Origin: Planctomycetota bacterium
Lineage (GTDB): Bacteria > Planctomycetota > Planctomycetia > Planctomycetales > Planctomycetaceae
NCBI GenBank assembly: GCA_023429275.1
Contig: JAEYWB010000797.1
Location: 1 to 6,800 of the forward strand
Reading direction: 5' to 3'
DNA: 6,800 bases
A model generated the notes under the pieces. It ran no database searches. It was not told the DNA's origin and saw only the letters and a program-made list of their open reading frames with translations. How positions within the stretch are numbered: position 1 is the stretch's first letter; each line of letters begins with the position of its first letter. Made by a program: the position numbers and the translations under genes. Positions 1 through 5,477 of this stretch are shown here, piece after piece.

Positions 1-1536
1 CCAAGCTAGAGTGGATCCCCCAATACTCCACGTATCCGCCCGTTGATCCACCGCTTCCAGTACGCCGCAGAGCACCAGTGTCGGTGTCGGGCCGGTCACC
101 GTCAGGCCGGCCGCTTCGAGCCACTGGCGGTATTCGGCCACGCTGTAGGCTCGGCCTTCCGTCAGGGTGAAGAGGGCCGCGGAGTAGAGCGCGATCGGAA
201 GCGGGCCGTCGAGAGCATCGTGCAGGAAGACGTCGTGAATCAGCAGCCGCCCGCCGGGCTTCAGCGCCGCGGCGCACTTGCTGATCAGCGTCTGGCATTC
301 CGGTTCGTCCCAGTCGTGCAGAGTATTCGACAGCAGGATGACATCCGACTTCGGGAATTCGTCGGCGAACATATCCCCCGCCACGAGATCGAGGCGATCT
401 TCGACGGCGTACCGCTCCCGGAACTCTTCGGCGACGCGCAGCACCTCGGGGCGGTCGTACACGGTCGCCGTGAGGCCCGGGTTCCGCTTGAGGAAGGCGA
501 TCGAGTAGATCCCGGTCCCGCCCCCCAGATCGAGAAGTGTCTTCGCTCCGGCCAGGGGGACGACCTCCGCCAGAACGGGGGCGACGTTCTTGGCCCGACC
601 GGCGAGCGAGAGCGTGAAATGCCGGGCCAGCTCCTGGCTTTCCATCGCCGAGGCGGTGCCGTCCCGGTAGATGAACGCCGTTCCGCCGCCGTCGCTCCCG
701 ATGGTCTCCCGGGGCCGGTTTGTCCGGAGGCGTTCCAGCATCTCGAGGACCCCCGGGGCGGTGGCCGAGAGACCGATGTAGTCTCCGATGTCGAAGGCGC
801 TCCCCGGCGGCAGGTGATAGCGAGCCTGAGGGGTCAGGCCGAGCCGCTCCTGGCTGTCGAGACGGATCAGCCCCATCGCCCGCAGGGCCGTCAGCAGGAC
901 GATCGCGGGGCGGCGCTGCAGGCCGAGCGCGTTGCGGAGCGACTCGAAGTCGCGCGGCTCGTGGCGGAGCAGTCCGAAGACGTTCAGATGCGCGACCGCC
1001 GCCGTCAGCAGCTCCGAGCCGTAGCTTCCCCGATAGTGCTCGAAGATCGGCGTCGGATCGACCGGCGGCGGATGGAGGTCGAGGATGTCCTTGCGGTTCG
1101 CCTCCACCGCCTCGATCAGCTCGGCGTAGGGGATCCGCAGCTCTCCCGCATCGGGAATCGGATCGAAGTCGGTCACCTTGTAGGGATGGAGATGAAACTC
1201 GGTCGGCTTCACGGAGTAGCCGGGGAGCATCGACCAGCCGACGTCGATGAGGGTGTCGGTTCCCTCCATCCGGCAACGGAGCCAGCCGGTGTACTCATCG
1301 GTGAACTCGAACGGCAGGTAGACCGTTTCTCCCTCGACGAGGAGCTTCAGACGCTCGATCCACTGCTCGAGGAGCTGCTCCAGGACGAGCCGGACCTTCT
1401 CCGGAGATTCGTCACCTGGCCGGATGCCCGGATCGAGCGCCAGGTAGTAGCTGTCCCCGACGCGCGAGAATCTCCCGAATTGCAGCCGCAGATCGCCGTG
1501 GGACGTTCCGTTGTGGTCGTAGGTCAGTCGCAGCAT
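1..1536 (-). CDS. SAM-dependent O-methyltransferase with an extra N-terminal domain (3' end outside window)
   Basis: Read on the minus strand from ATG at 1536, the frame is open for 512 codons to the window edge, so the stop lies outside. An in-frame TGA at 1570-1572 and no other start between make this ATG the only candidate; GGAAGG about 12 nt upstream is a weak ribosome site. Seen: a winged-helix, dimerisation-like segment from about residue 160 to 260, then a Rossmann fold with the SAM motif LDLGGGTG (335-342), GDMF (387-390), NTLHDWDEPE (404-413) and GGRLLIHD (428-435). In plant COMT-type enzymes the His of HDW is the catalytic base, which here is His407. Family knowledge: such enzymes methylate hydroxyl groups of small molecules such as carotenoids, polyketides and phenolics; the substrate here is unknown. 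Residues 1-155 are additional to the usual protein of about 340-370 residues. The core should end near residue 495, so only a short tail may be missing. Confidence 0.9.
   Translation of the reverse strand, partial: MLRLTYDHNGTSHGDLRLQFGRFSRVGDSYYLALDPGIRPGDESPEKVRLVLEQLLEQWIERLKLLVEGETVYLPFEFTDEYTGWLRCRMEGTDTLIDVGWSMLPGYSVKPTEFHLHPYKVTDFDPIPDAGELRIPYAELIEAVEANRKDILDLHPPPVDPTPIFEHYRGSYGSELLTAAVAHLNVFGLLRHEPRDFESLRNALGLQRRPAIVLLTALRAMGLIRLDSQERLGLTPQARYHLPPGSAFDIGDYIGLSATAPGVLEMLERLRTNRPRETIGSDGGGTAFIYRDGTASAMESQELARHFTLSLAGRAKNVAPVLAEVVPLAGAKTLLDLGGGTGIYSIAFLKRNPGLTATVYDRPEVLRVAEEFRERYAVEDRLDLVAGDMFADEFPKSDVILLSNTLHDWDEPECQTLISKCAAALKPGGRLLIHDVFLHDALDGPLPIALYSAALFTLTEGRAYSVAEYRQWLEAAGLTVTGPTPTLVLCGVLEAVDQRADTWSIGGSTLAW
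1072..1536 (-). other. Unrecognised N-terminal domain of the methyltransferase (residues 1-155)
   Basis: This part of the methyltransferase frame precedes the dimerisation/winged-helix region. It looks like a folded alpha/beta domain: a beta-rich start (MLRLTYDHNGTSHGDLRLQF), a long amphipathic helix around residues 45-65 (KVRLVLEQLLEQWIERLKLL), then beta-rich sequence containing many aromatic residues (YLPFEFTDEYTGWLRCRM) up to about residue 130, and a helical linker ending near HPPP (155-158). There is no signal peptide or membrane segment. I do not recognise the domain. It could be a partner-binding or substrate-presenting module. The reading frame is continuous with the methyltransferase core, so this is one polypeptide rather than two genes. 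Confidence 0.6.
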
Positions 1537-1614
1537 GAAGTCGATCCGCCTTCCGTAGTCGCCAGACCGTCATGGTAGCTGGTCGCGACGGAAACGGTGA
1601 CTTCTGAAGTGGCA

Positions 1615-1635
1615 AGTATCAGGTATCAAGTATCA
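1615..1635. repeat. Three tandem heptads, RGTATCA
   Basis: AGTATCA (1615-1621), GGTATCA (1622-1628) and AGTATCA (1629-1635) run head to tail with no spacer, followed by AGG. On the minus strand this reads as TGATACT/TGATACC units ahead of the methyltransferase gene. A degenerate relative lies on the opposite strand at 1660-1676. The A+T-richer composition contrasts with the surrounding G+C-rich DNA. Confidence 0.8.
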
Positions 1636-1676
1636 AGGAACACGAATCTCGCGGCCCCATCTTGAGACTTGATACC
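1622..1676. repeat. Imperfect inverted repeat, 17-nt arms (possible hairpin)
   Basis: The left arm 1622-1638 and right arm 1660-1676 are reverse complements at 15 of 17 positions, with a 21-nt loop. The outer nine bases (GGTATCAAG / CTTGATACC) match perfectly. In RNA read leftwards from the coiled-coil gene this could fold as a hairpin between the two genes, but no U-tract follows, so it is not a classical intrinsic terminator. It could instead be a dispersed intergenic repeat or a protein-binding site. Confidence 0.65.
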
Positions 1677-1699
1677 AGAGACTTTGGCCTTCGCACCCC

Positions 1700-1996
1700 T
1701 CAGCGATCGTCCGCCTGGATCTCGTCGAGCTGCCGGCGGAGATCGTCCCGTTCCTTGCGGGTCACTTCGAGGTCGAACATCAGGTACTTGATGTCGAGAC
1801 GGAGCTGCGACAGGGCTTCCTGGACCAGCGAGAGAATCCGTTTGCGGCGTTTGATCGCCTCGACCGCCTGAACGTACGGCTCGTTGAACGACGCGTAGTG
1901 TTCCTCCGGCAGAGCGGCGATCTGCTTGCCGAGCTCGATCATTTCGCGCGGGACTTCATCCTGGCGAAGGTCTGGCAATCGTGACGGAGGGACCAT
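1700..1996 (-). CDS. Conserved small coiled-coil protein of unknown function (98 aa)
   Basis: The protein is 98 residues, highly charged and entirely soluble, with no signal peptide. Seen: a short Pro-rich start (MVPPSRLPDL), a helix around 17-29 (REMIELGKQIAAL), a second around 40-49, a basic patch IKRRKR (48-53), then a long amphipathic helix with coiled-coil spacing from about 54 to 94 (ILSLVQEALSQLRLDIKYLM and onward), ending ADDR. It resembles small planctomycete proteins that I recall being annotated loosely as hypothetical or as regulators; that is recollection, not a search. The basic patch next to a coiled coil would suit a DNA- or RNA-binding dimer, which is inference. ATG 1996 was chosen because the conserved-looking sequence begins there; the frame stays open upstream to 2413, but that part has no protein-like character. 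No good Shine-Dalgarno is visible, and the leader is C-rich. Confidence 0.75.
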   Translation of the reverse strand: MVPPSRLPDLRQDEVPREMIELGKQIAALPEEHYASFNEPYVQAVEAIKRRKRILSLVQEALSQLRLDIKYLMFDLEVTRKERDDLRRQLDEIQADDR

Positions 1997-2242
1997 GAGG
2001 AGCCCGATCTCGCGCAAGGGGGAGGCCGAACGGGGGACGGGACAAGGTCCAGTCGCCAAATCGAGTATCCGGAGCGTGTTGACGGAAAGCAACATCCCGG
2101 TGCGACACGGCGGCGCAAGCGAACTTGCAATCCGGCCGCTGGCGGCAGCTTGACGACGGCTGATCGCTGGCCGACCAGCCCTTCGGATCGCGTCGTTGTA
2201 AAGTCCGTTTGGTAAGCCGGTTAGGATCGACATTGGCGTTTG

Positions 2243-2266
2243 GGCACCTTCCAGCGATGAGGTGCC
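2243..2266. repeat. Perfect 6-bp inverted repeat GGCACC-N12-GGTGCC
   Basis: GGCACC (2243-2248) and GGTGCC (2261-2266) are perfect reverse complements separated by 12 nt. The repeat is about 142 bp upstream of the secreted-protein ATG. The spacing would suit either a dimeric repressor site or the stem of a leader hairpin; the sequence alone does not decide. Confidence 0.5.
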
Positions 2267-2270
2267 GGCC

Positions 2271-2283
2271 CCGGTTGGACCGG
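2271..2283. repeat. Compact hairpin CCGGT-TGG-ACCGG
   Basis: Five perfect, mostly G-C pairs (2271-2275 with 2279-2283) enclose a 3-nt loop, 4 nt after the preceding inverted repeat. An alternative pairing of GCCGG (2265-2269) with CCGGC (2280-2284) would exclude both this hairpin and the end of the previous stem, so two mutually exclusive folds are possible. No poly-T follows. Confidence 0.45.
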
Positions 2284-2396
2284 CAAAGACGGAATGTCCG
2301 GAATCGACGGCCCAAGGTGGGATTGCGACGATTCTCTCGATTGTTGAAACTGCCGGGCTTGCATGGATTACGGATGATCCAGCCGCTGCGCAGTCC

Positions 2397-2400
2397 AGGG
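2397..2400 (+). promoter_or_regulatory. Ribosome binding site AGGG for the secreted protein
   Basis: AGGG lies 7 nt before ATG 2408, in the context CCAGGGATGGTGCATG. An ATG at 2401 is out of frame. The signal-peptide sequence starts directly at 2408, and this site supports that start. Confidence 0.55.
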
Positions 2401-2407
2401 ATGGTGC

Positions 2408-5281
2408 ATGCACGAGAGACCCGGCGAGCCGCTTCGCAGTCTCCGTTCGGCGTTCGCCTTATGGCGAAGGCTGGTGCATCTCTGCGCGCTCGCGGCCGGC
2501 ATCGCCGGGAGTCCTCTCGCGGCCGCGGAACATCACGCCCCGCTCGACGGACCAAAGACCGAGTGGGTCGTCTCCGCCGACAACTCGGGCCGCCGTCCGA
2601 CAGTCCAGGAACATGTCGTGGTCCAGGGGGACTACGCCAGAGAGGGGACTGGGGCGGAGTTTCTCCGGCTTGCGAGCGCTGCGCCGGGGGGCAGCTTTGA
2701 ACTTGTCTGTCCGACGCCGCCGATCCTCCGGATCGACGAAACGCGGGCGACGCTCTGGGTCCGCTCGTCCCAGCCCGCGCTCGCGATCTACGTCCGGCTC
2801 CGCTTTCCGAACCAGGTCGATCCCCGGACTGAGCGGCCCCTCGTCGCAGAGATTCCCGGCGGCCGGTATGAAGTGACGAACAGCCAGTGGAAGCAGCTGG
2901 AGTGCCGTCCCGACGACCGGTCGTTTCAGCAGCTGATGCAGCGGTTGCGGCATCAGCTCATCCCGCAACTCCGGCAGCAGTCGGATCTCGACACCCGGGA
3001 CGTGTACGTCGAAGCGGTCGTGATCCGGGGACGCCTCGACTCGGGCGAGACCGACCTGATGTTCGACGATCTTCGTGTCGCCCCTCTGGTTCCCCTGCAG
3101 GGAAGCCAGGCGGTTCCCGCGGGGGGCGAACGTTCTGGCGACGGAACCGGAAGCTTCGCCAGCGGAGAGACGGGCCGGTTTTCCCGAATCCGGATCGGCG
3201 ACAACCGCGTCACCAAGGATGGCAAGCCCTTCGTTCCCCTGTTCGTCCCGTACCATCACGAGACGATCGAGCAGTTCATGGAAACCGGTGCGAACGTCGC
3301 CTGGGTGGAACGCTACGACGACGAGATGCTGCTGAAGGAGTTCGCGGCGAAGGGACTCGGCGTGACAACCACTCCTCCCCGTCTCCCTCCGGGCGAGGCG
3401 GAGGCGGGATCGTCCCTGCCGCCTTTTACGGCGGCGACCGCACCGATCGACTTCTGGATGCTCGACGTCCGGATCCCCGGCTCCGCCCTTCCCGAGGTCC
3501 GCGACTGGGTGGAACAGGTCCGGGATGCCGACCAGCAGCACCCGCGGCCGATCCTCGCCGATGTCGTCGGCCGGGAGCGCGAGTTCCACCGGGAGCTCTC
3601 GCTCCTCGGATCGAGCCGGTTCGTCCTGGGGTCGATGGACAGCCCGCTGGACCTTGCGGACCACCTCGCACGGAAGCAGAGGACGAGCCTCCCCGGCAAG
3701 GGGATGTTCACCATCGTTCCGCTCGAGCCGGCGGATGGTCAGCCGCACGATCCGGCCGATGGTCCGCGGATCGAGCCGGAGCAGATCTTCCTTCTCGGCA
3801 ATTCGGCGCTGTCGGCCGGCTGTAAGGCGATCGGGTACTGGAACCGCAATCCGCTCTGCGACGAGACGCGGCACGCCCTGAAGCTGATGAACCTCCAGAT
3901 CCGCCTCCTCGAGCCATGGCTGGCGACGGGCAAGGTGGTCGGGACCGCTCCGATCCAGTTCGGCCCGGACCGCGGCGCGGAAGGGAAAGGGACGAAGCTG
4001 CCCACCTCGTTCACCTCCCGGTGGGATGACGCTCAGCGAAAGCCTCCGGGCGGACGCGCGGCGCAGCTCGAGCGGGAGATCCGCGCGACAGTCATCGACA
4101 GTGAGTTCGGCATGCTCGTCGTCATCAACTGGCTCGAAGCGAACGGCCAGTTCCAGCCGGGGCAGATGCAGGTCGACGACCTTCACCTGTTCGTCAAACG
4201 CGACGTCCAGATGGCCTGGACCGTGACGACGACCAAGATCGAACCGGTGACGGCGCTGAAGCCTGTCAGCGGCGGGACCGAGATCACGCTCAAGAAGCTC
4301 GACCAGTTTTCGTACATCCTCATCACGCACGACCGAAGCACGTACGACGCCGTCGCCCGGCAGATCCAGCAGATCCGCCAGACCGCCGCCGAGAGCTGGA
4401 TCGAGCTCGCGGCGCTGAAGCTTCGCCGTGTCCATGAAGTCCATCGCCAGATCGAGTTCCAGGCTCCCGCGGTGCCGGACGCCGCCGCCCGCCTGTCGAA
4501 TGCGGATCAGTTCCTGGCCGAGGCGAGGAAGAGCCTCTCTCACGGCAGCTGCAACGGCGCCCAGGAGTACTCCCGGGCGGTCCTGGCGCTGACCCGCGGC
4601 GTTCAGAGAAGGCACTGGGAGAACGCGGTCGCGCGGTTCTCGTCGCCGGTCGCGAATCCTTACGCCGTCGCGTTCCAGACGCTTCCCCGGCACTGGAAGA
4701 TGCTCGAGCAGCTCGGCTCCGGTCCGCCGAAGACGCAGACCCTGCTGGCGATGCAGGCCAACGGAGGCTTCCGCAGCCTCGAACAGATGGCGGACGACGG
4801 CTGGACCCGCCGCGACGCTGAACTTCCCGAAACCATTCGAACCGCGGTCGAGCTGCGGCCTGCGGCTGGAGGGGGCCTGCCGACGGATCGCTCCTGCCTG
4901 CGGCTCGCCGCTGGAACGGGCGCGGACTCTCCGCAGTACGTGCCGATCGAAGGCGCGCTCATCCAGCTGCAAAGCCCCGTCCTGGTCGCTCAGCCGGGAC
5001 AGTACATTCACGTGACGGGCAAGGTCCGGATCCCGCAGTCGATCGATCCCGCGGGGGACGGCCTCGTGATTTACAACACGCTCGACGGCGCGGTCCGCGG
5101 CCTTCGGTTCCGACAGCCGACGCAGGGAGGTCAGTGGCAGACGTTCGAGCTGATGAGCCAGGCGACCGACGCGCGGGAGTTCGCGATCGTCTTCGAACTG
5201 CGTGGTCTGGGAGATGTGCTGCTGGACGACCTGCGCGTCGTGGCGATCGATCCGGATGAGGCGACGCCGGAGAAGCCGTAA
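2408..5281 (+). CDS. Large exported protein with a glycosidase-like barrel between two beta-sandwich regions (957 aa)
   Basis: Seen: a Sec-type signal peptide, with a basic n-region to Arg21, a hydrophobic stretch 22-34 and a likely cleavage after LAAA at 40; there is no lipobox. Residues about 45-227 look like a beta-sandwich ending FDDLRV (219-224). A Gly/Ser-rich linker (about 230-258) follows. From KDGKPF (270-275) to about 505 the sequence has alternating strand/helix character with DFWMLDV (348-354), ILADV (382-386) and AGCKAIGYW (470-478), like the late strands of glycoside hydrolase clan-A barrels. A beta segment near MLVVINW (569-575) and a helical stretch (about 625-760) follow, then a second beta-sandwich (about 800-947) ending LLDDLRV (938-944). 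Inference: a carbohydrate-acting or carbohydrate-binding protein of the periplasm or cell surface. I cannot assign the catalytic acid pair, so it may be an inactive barrel. Substrate and family are unknown. It appears to be a single-gene unit. Confidence 0.85.
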   Translation: MHERPGEPLRSLRSAFALWRRLVHLCALAAGIAGSPLAAAEHHAPLDGPKTEWVVSADNSGRRPTVQEHVVVQGDYAREGTGAEFLRLASAAPGGSFELVCPTPPILRIDETRATLWVRSSQPALAIYVRLRFPNQVDPRTERPLVAEIPGGRYEVTNSQWKQLECRPDDRSFQQLMQRLRHQLIPQLRQQSDLDTRDVYVEAVVIRGRLDSGETDLMFDDLRVAPLVPLQGSQAVPAGGERSGDGTGSFASGETGRFSRIRIGDNRVTKDGKPFVPLFVPYHHETIEQFMETGANVAWVERYDDEMLLKEFAAKGLGVTTTPPRLPPGEAEAGSSLPPFTAATAPIDFWMLDVRIPGSALPEVRDWVEQVRDADQQHPRPILADVVGREREFHRELSLLGSSRFVLGSMDSPLDLADHLARKQRTSLPGKGMFTIVPLEPADGQPHDPADGPRIEPEQIFLLGNSALSAGCKAIGYWNRNPLCDETRHALKLMNLQIRLLEPWLATGKVVGTAPIQFGPDRGAEGKGTKLPTSFTSRWDDAQRKPPGGRAAQLEREIRATVIDSEFGMLVVINWLEANGQFQPGQMQVDDLHLFVKRDVQMAWTVTTTKIEPVTALKPVSGGTEITLKKLDQFSYILITHDRSTYDAVARQIQQIRQTAAESWIELAALKLRRVHEVHRQIEFQAPAVPDAAARLSNADQFLAEARKSLSHGSCNGAQEYSRAVLALTRGVQRRHWENAVARFSSPVANPYAVAFQTLPRHWKMLEQLGSGPPKTQTLLAMQANGGFRSLEQMADDGWTRRDAELPETIRTAVELRPAAGGGLPTDRSCLRLAAGTGADSPQYVPIEGALIQLQSPVLVAQPGQYIHVTGKVRIPQSIDPAGDGLVIYNTLDGAVRGLRFRQPTQGGQWQTFELMSQATDAREFAIVFELRGLGDVLLDDLRVVAIDPDEATPEKP

Positions 5282-5284
5282 GAA

Positions 5285-5315
5285 GTCCCGTCCCCTTCAT
5301 CGGACGACGCGGGAC
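5285..5315 (+). terminator. Possible terminator hairpin after the secreted-protein gene
   Basis: GTCCCG (5285-5290) pairs perfectly with CGGGAC (5310-5315), and the inner TCC (5291-5293) can pair with GGA (5302-5304), leaving a 5-nt bulge on the 3' side. It starts 4 nt after the TAA stop. No T-tract follows, so it may act as a 3'-end stabiliser or with Rho rather than as an intrinsic terminator. Confidence 0.4.
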
Positions 5316-5372
5316 AGCGGCCGCCGATGCGGAAGCCCACTACGGCTGCTGTTGGCAACCTTGGGCTCTATG

Positions 5373-5435
5373 GCGAAACCCCTTCGCTCCGGCGTAAGGC
5401 CTCAACGACGGTTGCGTACCTCACCGTCGCTGGTG
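5373..5435. repeat. Array of three small hairpins
   Basis: There are three perfect short inverted repeats in a row: GCGAA-ACCCC-TTCGC (5373-5387), CAAC-GACG-GTTG (5403-5414) and CACC-GTCGCT-GGTG (5422-5435). A GTTG-G-CAAC element (5351-5359) precedes them. Each alone could be chance. The clustering between two convergent genes suggests structured 3' UTR or a dispersed intergenic repeat element. Confidence 0.4.
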
Positions 5436-5477
5436 CCAGTATCAAGGCTCCTTCTTCAGCGCTTGACCGGCCGACCT

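Larger units (their letters stand above)
1537..1699. other. Intergenic region between the coiled-coil gene and the methyltransferase gene
   Basis: These 163 bp separate two minus-strand genes. They hold three tandem heptads, a 17-nt imperfect inverted repeat and a short perfect palindrome, ACTTCTGAAGT, at 1600-1610, which lies 64 bp upstream of the methyltransferase ATG and could be an operator half-pair. I see no convincing -35/-10 pair for the methyltransferase and no small gene. Confidence 0.6.
1997..2407. other. Divergent intergenic region, 411 bp, no credible gene
   Basis: The region lies between the divergent starts of the coiled-coil gene and the secreted-protein gene. All frames here translate to Arg/Pro/Ser-rich sequence with no recognisable domain. 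It should contain promoters for both genes, but I cannot point to a good -35/-10 pair on either strand. Next to the coiled-coil gene start, 2018-2041 has three G-runs on the plus strand (GGGGG, GGGGG, GGG), giving a C-rich leader on the minus strand. At 2243-2283 there are two adjacent inverted repeats. The length is generous for two simple promoters and leaves room for a regulatory leader or a small RNA. Confidence 0.55.
5282..5477. other. Convergent intergenic region between the secreted protein and the amine oxidase
   Basis: These 196 bp lie between two convergent stops. They hold the terminator-like hairpin near the left end, three small hairpins at 5373-5435, a copy of the 10-mer AGTATCAAGG at 5438-5447, and a palindromic GACCGGCCGACC stretch (5465-5476) close to the amine oxidase stop. 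No open frame here looks like a protein. The spacing suits mutual termination of the two transcripts. Confidence 0.6.

Noticed and set aside
1..20. Bases 1-20 resemble a cloning-vector polylinker (BamHI-like GGATCC next to CTAG)
   Set aside because: The methyltransferase frame runs through it without interruption and the match to real polylinkers is partial, so it is treated as native sequence.
43..1578. 511-codon open frame on the plus strand
   Set aside because: Its translation is low-complexity Arg/Gln/Pro-rich sequence without domains, and it is antisense to a frame with clear methyltransferase motifs.
2079..2107. TTGACG at 2079-2084 as a -35 box
   Set aside because: The hexamer 17 nt downstream (GCGACA) bears no resemblance to a -10 element.
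2344..2372. Possible promoter for the secreted protein: TTGAAA at 2344-2349
   Set aside because: At 17-nt spacing the -10 would be ATTACG, which matches TATAAT poorly; no convincing alternative lies at 16-19 nt.
1997..2413. Upstream extension of the coiled-coil frame to a 237-codon version starting at 2413
   Set aside because: The extra 139 residues are Ala/Pro/Ser/Arg-rich without predicted structure and would overlap the start of the divergent gene; the protein-like sequence starts at the ATG at 1996.
2459..5011. 850-codon open frame on the minus strand, antisense to the secreted-protein gene
   Set aside because: Long antisense frames are common in G+C-rich genes. The product is Arg/Leu/Asp-rich with no motif, while the plus-strand product has a signal peptide and ordered domains.
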